DNA of 64,000 nt from an uncultured Lachnospiraceae bacterium (GTDB lineage: Bacteria; Bacillota; Clostridia; Lachnospirales; Lachnospiraceae), in assembly GCA_947571775.1 (NCBI GenBank), contig CANOZK010000002.1:124001-188000 (forward strand), given 5' to 3'. Position numbers and translations under genes: made by a program. The notes beneath the pieces are model-generated. The model was not told the DNA's origin and ran no database searches. It saw nothing but the letters and a program-made list of their open reading frames with translations. Below are positions 18,835 through 27,325 of this stretch, one piece after another (within the stretch, counting starts at the first letter, position 1; each line of letters begins with the position of its first letter).

Positions 18835-19414
18835 ATGTCAGACCTCCGTCAAAGGTAAAATTCGCTTTTTCATTGTTAAACGCCTCCAAAAAAGAGCTGT
18901 CAATGAGAATATTTTTTTCGGGAATCTCCGCCTGAACGCCTCCAAGAAATGAATGTTCTGCAATCCGCAGATCCACCTCAAATTCTTTGGACATAGCCGG
19001 AAGCTTTGCGGAATCTTCCGGCGACAGATAAACAGTCACCGGATCTTCCCTGGCAAAATCCAAGGCCTCCTGGATTTTGCGCTTTAGATAATCGTCGTAG
19101 CTTTCTGTATTCTTAAATTCCTCCAGAAGCGTCATCACTTCCTGAAAAAGCTTCTCTTTATACCGATCCTGGCATTTCTTCCCTTCCCGCTTAATATCCA
19201 GAAGCTGGGAAGATAAGGTTTTATTGATTTCGCGGGACGCCTGGTCTGTCTCCGCCTTCAAGGCAGTGGCGATCTCCCGGTCCTTGGCTTTTTTATGTTC
19301 TTCCAGCAGGTTATCCAGCTCTTTTTTATGTTCCTCCAAAAGCCGCTCTGCATTGTCCCGGGCCTCCTTTATGGCCGCGTCATAGAAATGCTGTAATTTT
19401 TCTTCTGTCGTCAT
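18827..19414 (-). CDS. V-type ATPase subunit E
   Basis: The 195-residue peripheral-stalk subunit: a long charged coiled coil (about residues 1-100, rich in E and K, with the repeated LLEEHKK) and a globular C-terminal half. It pairs with the small H/G-type subunit to form the stator. It overlaps subunit A by 8 bp. Confidence 0.9.
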   Translation of the reverse strand: MTTEEKLQHFYDAAIKEARDNAERLLEEHKKELDNLLEEHKKAKDREIATALKAETDQASREINKTLSSQLLDIKREGKKCQDRYKEKLFQEVMTLLEEFKNTESYDDYLKRKIQEALDFAREDPVTVYLSPEDSAKLPAMSKEFEVDLRIAEHSFLGGVQAEIPEKNILIDSSFLEAFNNEKANFTFDGGLTYE

Positions 19415-19432
19415 GTTATCACCTGCCTGTTC

Positions 19433-19741
19433 TTATAATTTCAGGCCAATGGCCTCGTCCACATAAGAAGTAATAAAGTCCGGTTTGCGGCCTGTTCCAT
19501 GCCTGTCGGGAATTTCGATAATCAATGGCGTTTTATGATTTAACTTCACGTTATCAATCATTTCCGGGAATTCCCTGCCAAACCTTTCGGTAAGCAGAAG
19601 AATCCCTATATTTTTGTCGGAAATGGCGCCTTCCAGGGCTTCCTTTAATTCTCCCTTTCCATGCACCAATACGCCCTCCACTCCGGCCAGCCGCATTCCC
19701 GTCAGGGTGTCCAAATTGTCGCTGATCAGATAGATTTTCAT
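19433..19741 (-). CDS. V-type ATPase subunit F
   Basis: The 102-residue central-stalk subunit with a Rossmann-like start (MKIYLISDNLDTLTGMRLAG) and the conserved DKNIGILLLTERFG. It regulates coupling together with subunit D. It lies between K and E in the operon, 4 bp after K. Confidence 0.93.
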   Translation of the reverse strand: MKIYLISDNLDTLTGMRLAGVEGVLVHGKGELKEALEGAISDKNIGILLLTERFGREFPEMIDNVKLNHKTPLIIEIPDRHGTGRKPDFITSYVDEAIGLKL

Positions 19742-19745
19742 AAGC

Positions 19746-20180
19746 TTATCCCAATCTTCCCAAAATCATAAAAGATATAATCAGCCCATATAAGGCGATA
19801 CCTTCCGCAAGACCTACAAAAATCAGGGATTTACCCAGCACAGACTGGTCTTCACTGATGGCTCCCAAAGCTGCGCTGGCCGCACTGGCCACAGCGATAC
19901 CGCCGCCGATACAGGACAGTCCGGTTACCAGAGCCGCCGCAAGGTATCCCATGCCCGTTGCCAGTCCGGCAGCAGAATCCGACGCTGCAAACACATTCGG
20001 CGCGCAGGCAAACATAGCGACAACAGCGATTAAGAACGTTCCGAAAAAGAAGAAAGCATTACAGCCAATCGCCGTTTTATAACGCCCCCGGCTGCGTTCG
20101 CCAATCAGAAATGCACCGAAAGGAAGCAAAATGCTGAGCGCCAAAGCGGCTACCAATGTAATTTGTGCGATAATTGTCAT
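19746..20180 (-). CDS. V-type ATPase proteolipid subunit K
   Basis: The 144-residue rotor-ring subunit has four membrane helices, made of two fused hairpins. The ion-binding glutamate is E126 in helix 4 (FVGLAEGIALYGL); the equivalent position in helix 2 has no acidic residue, as is usual for V-type rings with one site per four helices. I do not see the full set of glutamine/threonine ligands known from the Na+-binding NtpK of Enterococcus, so the coupling ion cannot be decided from sequence alone. Confidence 0.93.
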   Translation of the reverse strand: MTIIAQITLVAALALSILLPFGAFLIGERSRGRYKTAIGCNAFFFFGTFLIAVVAMFACAPNVFAASDSAAGLATGMGYLAAALVTGLSCIGGGIAVASAASAALGAISEDQSVLGKSLIFVGLAEGIALYGLIISFMILGRLG

Positions 20181-20234
20181 AATATGACCCTCCTCTTAAC
20201 TTGAGCCTTATCATTCATAAACTACGCGGCTCTT

Positions 20235-22175
20235 TTATTTTTTTGTTTCGACGGTTTTATATGCAAAGGGCTTAAAAGCGCGCCCTGTGCCTTTGTAAAA
20301 ACGGCTGAATATTTCATAATATTCCAGACGAAGAACCTGAATGCCTACAACCAAACCCTCCAGGCCAATCACAAAAACGTTGCCCAACACCATAACAATC
20401 GGATTGGGAGCTCCCTGCTCCGCTCCGGCCAGCATCAGCACCACTTCCATCATAGCCGCATGGCTGACGGCAAACGCTCCGATACGGACAAAGGACAGCG
20501 TATTGGAGAAATAACTGAGCAGCACTTCAAACAGTTCAAAAAAGCCCTGTACGAAGAACATCCCTTTTTCCTTGGGTAAAATCTGCCCTTTCTTTTCCAC
20601 AAGCGCGGTCAGCGGTTCCTTCAAAAAGATAACCAGCAAGGGCAGCAGAAACATTACAAGCAGCACGACGCCTCCAGGCAGCGCATGGCCGCTCATAAAT
20701 AAGACGATGACTGCGGCAGCCGCGCCATAGAACACAAGCCCCGCCAGAGCATTGGCGTCAAACCAGATATTTTCCGCATCCCGATCCCTGTACCCATTCA
20801 GAATATGAAAGATTATACAGGCCAGAATGATAAACATGCCAAAGGCAATGGAAATGATAAACACGGTATTTAGTTTTCCCACAAAGGGGACCGTACTCAT
20901 ATGCTCCATAGGCCGCAGCCACAGAGCCGGTATCAAATCCTCAAATCCAAACAGGCTTCCAAACATAAATCCGAAGAAAGTGGAGAAAATCCCTGCGGTC
21001 CCGATAATCCCCGCCAAATCCATTTTCTTAAAATGATACAACAGAAAGCCGCCGATTAACAGGCAAAGCCCCTGCCCCACGTCTCCAAACATGGCTCCGA
21101 AAATAAAGGCGTAGGTAATCGCCACAAACCAGGTGGGGTCCATCTCATTATACGAGGGGAGCCCGTACATTTTCACATACATTTCAAAAGGTTTAAAAAA
21201 CTTCGGATTGGACAGCTTGGTGGGCGGCTGCTGAATCAGGTCGTGGTCCTGGTCCTCCACAATGCAGAATAACTTCTCATCCCCCGCCACATCCCCGGCA
21301 AAATCCCTTGCGTCCGCTTCCGTCATCCAGCCGCACAGAATATAGAAAACATCCGCTTCACCTCTGGTGCAGGCCGCCAGCTTGCGTATGTCAAACTGCT
21401 GGGAGAGCTTATCCAGCCGCCTTTTCGCCCCGGCAATGTCCGACTGTTGATCTCTTAGCATCTCGGCCCGCTGCTTCTGGTTGAGCGCAATCTTCTCCTC
21501 TACCGTTTTGCGGTGTTCCAAGAGAAGCTGATATGCGTCTTCCGGCGTGCCTCCATACTCATCTGGAATCCATATGCGCTCAAAATGCATGGAAGAATAG
21601 ATAACGTCCGCTTTGTTCATTTTTTCCTTTGGAAAAAAGTAAACGCCCCATACATATTGATCGTCCGCATAACACTGCACAAACATGGTGTCTTCGTCAT
21701 TATAGATATACTTTTCAAACTTCTCATAATAATGTTTCTCGATTCGTCCAAAATGAAGTTTGATATAGCGGAATTTTACCAAAGCGGTAAGGTCGTAATC
21801 CAGTCCCCGAAACGGCATGATAATCCGCATATGTTCCAGAACGTGATTATTCTCTTCTTCCAGTTCGGCCCGTTCACGGTCCAACGCCGATATCTGCTCA
21901 TCCACTTTTTTCACCAGATTCAGAGCGTCCTCCAGGGATAGATCTTTTTCTGGAATCTTATTGGTACTGTCCAGCATGTCATAATAATTTTCGGCCAAAT
22001 GCAGAGATTCCTTATAGGGATTAATCTCAAAATAAGGAGTTAATGACCGAGCTTGCGTCAATTCCGTCAAAGCATTTTCCAGATGTATTTCATATTTGGA
22101 AAGGTATTTCTCCGTTACCCGGTCAATATCTGCTTTCGGCCCGGTAATGCTCAAAAATTTCATTTTTACAATCAC
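20235..22175 (-). CDS. V-type ATPase membrane subunit I
   Basis: The 646-residue subunit I (equivalent to subunit a). The first ~310 residues are cytoplasmic and largely coiled coil (AEERAELEEEN-type stretches), the rest is a seven- to eight-helix membrane domain with the conserved GAMFGDVGQGL and the helix SNTLSFVRIGAFAVSHA, whose arginine faces the rotor ring. It forms the ion half-channels. Normal family length. Confidence 0.94.
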   Translation of the reverse strand: MIVKMKFLSITGPKADIDRVTEKYLSKYEIHLENALTELTQARSLTPYFEINPYKESLHLAENYYDMLDSTNKIPEKDLSLEDALNLVKKVDEQISALDRERAELEEENNHVLEHMRIIMPFRGLDYDLTALVKFRYIKLHFGRIEKHYYEKFEKYIYNDEDTMFVQCYADDQYVWGVYFFPKEKMNKADVIYSSMHFERIWIPDEYGGTPEDAYQLLLEHRKTVEEKIALNQKQRAEMLRDQQSDIAGAKRRLDKLSQQFDIRKLAACTRGEADVFYILCGWMTEADARDFAGDVAGDEKLFCIVEDQDHDLIQQPPTKLSNPKFFKPFEMYVKMYGLPSYNEMDPTWFVAITYAFIFGAMFGDVGQGLCLLIGGFLLYHFKKMDLAGIIGTAGIFSTFFGFMFGSLFGFEDLIPALWLRPMEHMSTVPFVGKLNTVFIISIAFGMFIILACIIFHILNGYRDRDAENIWFDANALAGLVFYGAAAAVIVLFMSGHALPGGVVLLVMFLLPLLVIFLKEPLTALVEKKGQILPKEKGMFFVQGFFELFEVLLSYFSNTLSFVRIGAFAVSHAAMMEVVLMLAGAEQGAPNPIVMVLGNVFVIGLEGLVVGIQVLRLEYYEIFSRFYKGTGRAFKPFAYKTVETKK

Positions 22176-22193
22176 AGCGCTACCTCCGGGTTG

Positions 22194-23252
22194 TTAGTTA
22201 TTTTGAATGTAACGCATTGTTTCCTCTGGATCTACACCGTAACGTATACATTCTATGGCAGTCGTAAGGCGGTCCACCTCATGCTCCTTGTGATACATAA
22301 ATGAATAAATAGAAATCACGGAATAAGGTGTTTTTCTCGCCTCCTTTTCTAAGGTTGTGCGCAGCACATAATTATAAAACTCATCCAATGTGGAAGTGGA
22401 TATCTGGGGGAACTTCCGCCCGTAATAGGTTTTATCCAAAATAGAATAAAATTCATCCATATTGGCCGCATTTGCCAGCGCACGAAAATCTTCCTGTTTG
22501 AGTTTATATTCCACAGGAATCAGCAGGGAAAATATTCGAGTAGGGTCCATGTTGTAATACTGTTTCGCCCTCTGAATCCACTGCAAATTAATCACATCAA
22601 ATTTTCGTCCGTATGCCTTTGTGATGTTTTCCAGATCCACGCCTTTAAAAAGCTGATCCTTCACTTTCCAGATCTGCCCAAAATAATACAAATCCAGAAC
22701 CATTCCATAATCAAAGGCCAGAGCCTTCTCCCTGCCTGCAACGCGGGAAATCGGCGCAAAATATTCGGAAGGCTCCATCACCTGAATCAGTTCATCAATC
22801 GTACTGCAGGCAACCATCCGTTCTATGTCCAGTTTGGAATGTCGATGGAAAAACTCCGCATACACCGATAAGTCCGTATACATGGAAGTTTTGCCCTCCA
22901 GGCGCCGGTGGTCAAAGATATAACGAATGCATTCCTTGATAAAGAAAATCTCGTATCTTTTAAAATATAAAGCCATAAATCTGCGCTGTTTCGGATTACA
23001 GAAATGATACAGCTTCGTATAATCCTGAAACACCGATTTCTTTAACAGCTTTTCCACTTCTCCCCGGTGAAGCCGCTCTTCATCAAAAGAATCCCACCGT
23101 CCCTCATATTCCTTGGTCTTCTTCAGATAAGACACCACTTCCGATACACTGGATAACTGCGCAATCTCCCGAAACTGCGCCTCGTTGACCAGCTTTGCCG
23201 TCATGGCCCTGATTTTTGTGGACAGTCCGCTATAAGACAGTACAGCGCCCAT
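22194..23252 (-). CDS. V-type ATPase subunit C
   Basis: The 352-residue AC39-type subunit, all helical, with the N-terminal pattern YSGLSTKIRAMTAKLV. It docks the central stalk onto the rotor ring. In this operon it precedes subunit I, whereas in the Enterococcus ntp operon it follows subunit E. The gap to subunit I is 18 bp. Confidence 0.9.
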   Translation of the reverse strand: MGAVLSYSGLSTKIRAMTAKLVNEAQFREIAQLSSVSEVVSYLKKTKEYEGRWDSFDEERLHRGEVEKLLKKSVFQDYTKLYHFCNPKQRRFMALYFKRYEIFFIKECIRYIFDHRRLEGKTSMYTDLSVYAEFFHRHSKLDIERMVACSTIDELIQVMEPSEYFAPISRVAGREKALAFDYGMVLDLYYFGQIWKVKDQLFKGVDLENITKAYGRKFDVINLQWIQRAKQYYNMDPTRIFSLLIPVEYKLKQEDFRALANAANMDEFYSILDKTYYGRKFPQISTSTLDEFYNYVLRTTLEKEARKTPYSVISIYSFMYHKEHEVDRLTTAIECIRYGVDPEETMRYIQNN

Positions 23253-23267
23253 TTCTTATCACTTCCT

Positions 23268-23579
23268 TTATGTCTGTATAATTTTCTCATATATTTCCCT
23301 GGCCAGCCGCTGATGCTGTTTCTCATAATAATCTTCCATCTGCGCAAACCCCTCCTGCGTTCGCTTCTTCAGATCGGCAAGTTGGGTTTTCTGATTCTGT
23401 TCTAGCTGGACGCGGATTTGACGAATCTTCTCTTCGGCCTGGGCCTGGGCCTGCTCGTCGTATTTTCGGCACTGGTTTTGATGCTGCTGGGAAAGTTCCT
23501 TTTTCTTATCCTGAGCTTCCTCCATAATCTGGCCGGCCATATTTTCGATTTCTGACAACTTACTAATAATCTGTTCCAT
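23268..23579 (-). CDS. V-type ATPase peripheral-stalk subunit (H/G type)
   Basis: A 103-residue coiled-coil protein rich in Q, E and K (EEAQDKKKELSQQHQNQ, QAQAQAEEKIRQIR), the size and composition of the small stator subunit that pairs with E. It is the first gene of the operon. ATG at 23579 (MEQIISKL) is chosen for size and family; GGAG lies 4 bases upstream and AGGAGG 14 bases upstream, so the exact start is uncertain. An ATG at 23603 would add eight residues. Confidence 0.8.
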   Translation of the reverse strand: MEQIISKLSEIENMAGQIMEEAQDKKKELSQQHQNQCRKYDEQAQAQAEEKIRQIRVQLEQNQKTQLADLKKRTQEGFAQMEDYYEKQHQRLAREIYEKIIQT

Positions 23580-23903
23580 AGTTCTCCATAGGGCCTCCTG
23601 CATATTAAAAAATAGGTATCGCTTCCTATTAAAAAAGCTACCTGTATAATCATACACCTTTTTCACAAAAAAGCTAGTAAAAAAATAATTTTTTTTCTGC
23701 TCTCCCTCTGTCAGCTAAATATGCAATATATCTAATATTTGTTCTGATATTTTTTGTTTTTTTGTATAAATTTCCTATGATAAAAAAAGAATATCCTCCG
23801 ATCTGCCGAAAAAACACCCGCCGCCCTGCCGGGAAAAATTCTATCTTTTTCACAATTTTACCGCAATTTCGTCAATATAACCAGTATTCTTCAAACTCTC
23901 CGG

Positions 23904-23946
23904 TTGCCCTTCTCTTCATTTTCATGTACAATCCAATCAATTGATT
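23904..23946 (+). promoter_or_regulatory. Promoter of trmB with a 12-bp palindrome at the start point
   Basis: TTGCCC (23904-23909) and TACAAT (23927-23932) are 17 bases apart. The perfect palindrome AATCAATTGATT covers 23935-23946, where transcription should begin. The rest of 23580-23903, between the divergent V-ATPase operon and trmB, is AT-rich and shows no convincing gene. Confidence 0.5.
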
Positions 23947-23969
23947 TTATAGATTAGGAGTGAACCCTT

Positions 23970-24614
23970 ATGCGCTTGAGAAATATACCAGAAGCAAAAG
24001 ACATTGTGGAAAACAGCCCTTTTGTCGTACAAAATCCTTTGGCCTTCCGCGGAAACTGGACAAGACTGTGGAAAAACAACCACCCCATACATTTAGAAGT
24101 GGGCATGGGAAAAGGCCGCTTCCTAATGGAGATGGCCCAAAAGCACCCAGAAAACAATTACTTAGGAATGGAACTTTACGACAGCGTCCTGCTGCGCGCT
24201 ATCCAGAAAAGACAGGCCATGGACGCTCCCATAGAAAATCTGTATTTTCTATGTATGGATGCCCGAATGCTGCCGGAAATATTCGGCGAAAAGGAAATCC
24301 GCAAGATCTATCTGAACTTCTCCGATCCCTGGCCCAAAGCACGCCATGCCAAAAGACGCCTGACTTCCCGGCAGTTTTTACAGCGGTATGCGCAGATCCT
24401 TACCCCTGACGGAACGGTTGAATTTAAGACCGACAATCTGGATCTGTTTACATTTTCCCTGACAGAAGTACAGGAAGCCGGCTGGCGCCTGCTCTCCCAT
24501 ACCTATGATCTGCATGGAGACGAAGAAATGAACCTGGGCAATGTGATGACCGAATACGAAGAAAAATTTTCCGCCCGCGGAAATCCCATCTATAAGCTGA
24601 GCGCACAATTATAA
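23970..24614 (+). CDS. trmB: tRNA (guanine-N7)-methyltransferase
   Basis: The 214-residue enzyme methylates G46 in the variable loop of tRNAs using SAM. Visible are the SAM site LEVGMGKGRF, the motif LNFSDPWPKARHAKRRLTS and FKTDNLDLFTFSL, all diagnostic of TrmB. ATG at 23970 follows TTAGGAG. It stands alone between the V-ATPase operon and the tRNA-Lys gene. Confidence 0.96.
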   Translation: MRLRNIPEAKDIVENSPFVVQNPLAFRGNWTRLWKNNHPIHLEVGMGKGRFLMEMAQKHPENNYLGMELYDSVLLRAIQKRQAMDAPIENLYFLCMDARMLPEIFGEKEIRKIYLNFSDPWPKARHAKRRLTSRQFLQRYAQILTPDGTVEFKTDNLDLFTFSLTEVQEAGWRLLSHTYDLHGDEEMNLGNVMTEYEEKFSARGNPIYKLSAQL

Positions 24615-24672
24615 TAAAGTACTTTCGACTCAATCCCGGCATATACTGTAAAAAAAATATCGGTGACACCGT

Positions 24673-24843
24673 ATGAAATGCAGAAAAAGGAAAAAATTAT
24701 ACTGTTTTTTCGGTCAATGGTGTTATAAGCACAGAGGCATCAACCACTGTATCATCCAACTGAAAAAAGCCGTCGATGAGCTGAACGAAACACTCGGAAA
24801 ATGCCCCGTAAAAAAGAAAGAATTTTTCAAAAAAAACTATTGA
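24673..24843 (+). CDS. Possible small basic cysteine-containing peptide
   Basis: A 56-residue frame starting MKCRKRKKLYCFFGQWCYKH, rich in lysine with five cysteines. It has no clear ribosome binding site, and its stop codon overlaps the -35 box of the tRNA-Lys promoter. I do not recognise it; it may be chance. The rest of 24615-24839 shows nothing else. Confidence 0.25.
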   Translation: MKCRKRKKLYCFFGQWCYKHRGINHCIIQLKKAVDELNETLGKCPVKKKEFFKKNY

Positions 24844-24868
24844 CTTTTTAGGGGCAATGGCATATAAT
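24840..24868 (+). promoter_or_regulatory. Strong promoter of tRNA-Lys
   Basis: TTGACT (24840-24845) and the consensus TATAAT (24863-24868) with a 17-base spacer, 50 bases before the tRNA. Confidence 0.88.
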
Positions 24869-24918
24869 GTGTTTTGCACACAGCAGAAAGCATTAGAAAA
24901 TCGTAATTTATTGCGATT

Positions 24919-24991
24919 GCGCGATTAGCTCAGCTGGCAGAGCACCTGACTCTTAATCAGGGTGTCCAGGGTTCGAACCCCTGATCGCGCA
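24919..24991 (+). tRNA. tRNA-Lys (anticodon CTT)
   Basis: Acceptor strands GCGCGAT and ATCGCGC pair perfectly with discriminator A at 24991. The anticodon stem CCTGA/TCAGG encloses CTCTTAA, giving anticodon CTT. The T arm is CAGGG-TTCGAAC-CCCTG. The tRNA is 73 nt and CCA is not encoded. A diverged copy of its 3' part lies 1.3 kb downstream. Confidence 0.97.
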
Positions 24992-25021
24992 TTGGAAAGC
25001 ACTGTTTTTGGTGATGTAAGG

Positions 25022-25042
25022 CACCGGGGACGGTGTTTTTTT
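25022..25042 (+). terminator. Terminator of tRNA-Lys
   Basis: The stem CACCG-GGGA-CGGTG is followed by seven Ts. Confidence 0.85.
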
Positions 25043-25153
25043 AATGTTCGGAATACCCTGGACGAAACAAGAGGGGACTTGGCATATGGGCATGCATTTT
25101 TTTACCAATTTCTCAATTATTTTACTGGATTCCCTATGTTAAGAAAAAAAATG

Positions 25154-25182
25154 TTGTGGTCTTGAAAGAATTAGCGTATAAT
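25154..25182 (+). promoter_or_regulatory. Promoter of the nitroreductase-like gene
   Basis: TTGTGG (25154-25159) and TATAAT (25177-25182) are 17 bases apart. Confidence 0.65.
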
Positions 25183-25259
25183 GAGTTCAATAAAGGATGG
25201 AATCTTATAATGTGGATTTTGAGGTTCTAGAACGGATTAAAGAGGGAAGGAGTAAACAA

Positions 25260-26117
25260 ATGGACGTTTTTACATTAGCAACCAACAGAAAATCAAACCG
25301 CGAATTTGCCAAGAGGGAGGTAAGTGCAGATAAGCTTCAGGAATTGAAAGAATATTTTGCATCCTGTCCTCGTTTGGTGCCGGATATCGATGTGGAAATG
25401 CTTATTTTGGGTGGGGATGCATCCGAAAAATTAAATGCTTGTGTGGGGTATCACAGATTCCTGATCAACGCATTTCATTATATCGTACTTCTTTCCGATG
25501 TAGACGAGCATTATATAGAAAATGCCGGATATATCGGTGAAGAATTGGTATTAAAGCTTACAGAGATGGGAATTGAAACCTGTTGGGAAACGATTGCAGA
25601 CGAACCGCTTTTGAAAAAGAGACTGAATTTGTCCGGCGACAAATCAGTAGTTGCCGTGATCGCCTTCGGATATGAAGACGCTGGACTGTTTGCGAGATTG
25701 GGAATCAAAAGCCCGGCAGAAATTTTCCTGAAGAAAAAACCTGGCGCACCCACGCCAAAACTGACGATTCCTCAAATGTTTTATGACGATGAATGGGGAA
25801 AAGCTGAAACGATTTCTGCCTTGGATCCAGACGATGATTTATATAGAGCCTGTGCGGCAACATGTTATGCACCTTCTTTTTTGAATCTTCAGCCTTGCCG
25901 GCTGATTCATGATGGAGATAAAATTGTGCTGGCAACTGTTTTAGATGATATGACAGATGCCGCAGACGCTAAATTAAATTTGGGAATTGTAATGATGCAC
26001 TTTGAAGGCACGGTTTCCAGACAGAGCAGCGGCTTCCAGGGATGGAAACTGGAGGCTTTGGATAAAGACTATAAGCTTCCAGAAAATGCCTACTTAGTTG
26101 GCTATTATCAGTTGTAG
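25260..26117 (+). CDS. Nitroreductase-family (TM nitroreductase-like) protein
   Basis: The 285-residue product begins TLATNRKSNREFAKREVS, the flavin-binding arginine-serine-arginine-like start of nitroreductases, and later has ENAGYIGEELVLKLTEMGIETCWE and ACAATCYAPSFLNLQPCRL. These match the large nitroreductase-like family found in clostridia (FMN-dependent NAD(P)H oxidoreductases of unknown substrate). ATG at 25260 has GGAAGGAG at the right distance; a longer frame from 25197 lacks one. The gene lies between tRNA-Lys and the partial copy of that tRNA, and is more AT-rich than the core genes around it. Confidence 0.8.
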   Translation: MDVFTLATNRKSNREFAKREVSADKLQELKEYFASCPRLVPDIDVEMLILGGDASEKLNACVGYHRFLINAFHYIVLLSDVDEHYIENAGYIGEELVLKLTEMGIETCWETIADEPLLKKRLNLSGDKSVVAVIAFGYEDAGLFARLGIKSPAEIFLKKKPGAPTPKLTIPQMFYDDEWGKAETISALDPDDDLYRACAATCYAPSFLNLQPCRLIHDGDKIVLATVLDDMTDAADAKLNLGIVMMHFEGTVSRQSSGFQGWKLEALDKDYKLPENAYLVGYYQL

Positions 26118-26135
26118 ACAAAAACACTCCTAATG

Positions 26136-26171
26136 AAACAGACATGTCTGTCTTCACAGATATGTCTGTTT
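26136..26171. repeat. Tandem palindromes after the nitroreductase-like gene
   Basis: Two 14-bp palindromes, ACAGACATGTCTGT (26138-26151) and ACAGATATGTCTGT (26156-26169; one mismatch), stand 18 bp apart and together form a 16-bp inverted repeat. No T tract follows on the plus strand, so this is not a classical terminator; an operator or bidirectional stop is possible. Confidence 0.6.
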
Positions 26172-26256
26172 ACGACTCAAATACCAGACTGAACCATGGA
26201 TTGTCTATTTCCAAACATCCCAAAGACTGTAAAGTCTTTGAATTTTAAATGAATCC

Positions 26257-26337
26257 GGGTGTTCAGGACTCCGAACCCCTGATCGCACATAAAAAACACT
26301 GTTTTTGGTGATTTGAAACACTGAAAATGGTGTTTTT
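26257..26337 (+). pseudogene. Partial duplicate of tRNA-Lys 3' end and terminator (possible attachment-site scar)
   Basis: From GGGTG at 26257 the sequence follows the tRNA-Lys T arm and acceptor strand (CGAACCCCTGATCGC) and then the trailer (CACTGTTTTTGGTGAT) and T-rich terminator, with about one mismatch in five overall. The 5' two thirds of the tRNA are absent. This is what remains when an element integrates at a tRNA 3' end. Confidence 0.7.
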
Positions 26338-26466
26338 TTGTGCGCAAACAGAAGCTACCCTTCCAAAAAAACAATTCAAAAGAACCTTTCTTGAATTTTT
26401 AAAAAATTTTTATTAAAATCCCAGAAAATTCCCAGAAGTATATTTTTAAGAAAGGAGTATCAAAAA

Positions 26467-26715
26467 ATGAACGAACTGTATTCTATTATGCGGGATTTCC
26501 TGGAGATCGAGTACAACCAGAAATCGCTGCTGCATATCTTAAAAATCTTAGAAAAGGCTTACAGCAGTACCCAGCAAAATGAAACCGCTTTAGCCGCAAA
26601 TGCTGCAAAGAATTATTTGAAAGGCTTGCAGAAGGAACTAAAAATGGCCATCAGCCGAATGGATCACTATCTGGCTGAAAGCGCAGAAAAAAGAAAAGAA
26701 ACCATTGACAAATAG
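26467..26715 (+). CDS. Small helical protein of unknown function
   Basis: An 82-residue soluble protein, MNELYSIMRDFLEIEYNQKS at the start and KRKETIDK at the end, predicted to be all alpha-helix with no membrane segment or cysteine. It has a good ribosome binding site (AAAGGAG). I do not recognise a family. It sits between the tRNA-Lys scar and a row of decayed genes, so it is probably accessory. Confidence 0.65.
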   Translation: MNELYSIMRDFLEIEYNQKSLLHILKILEKAYSSTQQNETALAANAAKNYLKGLQKELKMAISRMDHYLAESAEKRKETIDK

Positions 26716-26781
26716 AGTTATAAACTCTAAAACATAAAAACAAAGTCAACTGCAAACCTAAAATATAAGGAGGTATTCTAA

Positions 26782-26892
26782 ATGAAGTTCTCAAAAATCT
26801 TTACATCATCCGTAATCTTTTTTATGTTACTTTTTATCCCAACAAATATCTATGCGGCAGCCAATGATGCAGTTACACTTCAATATAGATAA
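26782..26892 (+). pseudogene. Signal-peptide remnant (36 codons)
   Basis: AAGGAGG precedes an ATG that opens a typical signal peptide (KIFTSSVIFFMLLFIPTNIYAAA), but the frame stops 13 codons after the predicted cleavage site. This looks like the first part of a truncated exported protein; the rest of the gene is not recognisable downstream. Confidence 0.55.
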
Positions 26893-26901
26893 CAAAGCAA
26901 T

Positions 26902-27141
26902 ATGCAGGAAATTTACCCGATTATGAGAGAGTGTGAAATGTTAGTAATCGCTTCCCCGATTTACTACTACTCACTGACCAGGCAGACCCATTGTGCAAGC
27001 GAAAGGGTTTATGCATTTGAAAGACTGCCTAAACTAAAAAAGGCGGCATTGCTGCTTACTGCGGCGGGCGGCGGACCTCTGCAATCCAGACTTACAAGGA
27101 CGCAATTATCGGACATATGGGCCAAAGGACTTGGGACATGA
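26902..27141 (+). pseudogene. Flavodoxin-like / NADPH-dependent FMN reductase fragment
   Basis: The frame reads MLVIASPIYYYSLTRQ, which matches the flavin-binding loop of flavodoxin-fold NAD(P)H:FMN reductases (usually SPIYYYSLTGQ), followed by KKAALLLTAAGGG. The N-terminal first strand and P-loop are missing and the C-terminal part is out of register, so the gene is broken. Confidence 0.65.
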
Positions 27142-27319
27142 AATTGCGGCAACACATGGAAAATCATCCGCACAAATCATTTTGCGTTGGAATTTGCAAA
27201 AAGGCGTGGTCGTCATACCGGGTTCAAGCAATCCCGACCACATTAAAGAGAATACAGATCTATTTGATTTTGAACTGACAGAAGATGAAATGTGCTATCC
27301 TTTAATTTCTAAGACCTAA
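27131..27319 (+). pseudogene. Aldo/keto reductase C-terminal fragment
   Basis: About 60 residues with HGKSSAQIILRWNLQKGVVV, IPGSSNPDHIKEN and DFELTEDEM, the C-terminal NADPH-binding part of aldo/keto reductases. The catalytic N-terminal barrel is absent. Possible TTG start at 27131, but no ribosome binding site. With the two preceding fragments it forms a small graveyard of oxidoreductase genes. Confidence 0.75.
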
Positions 27320-27325
27320 GATCAG

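Noticed and set aside
23762..23944. 60-codon plus-strand frame between the V-ATPase operon and trmB
   Set aside because: No ribosome binding site, it covers the trmB promoter, and the translation has no protein-like pattern.
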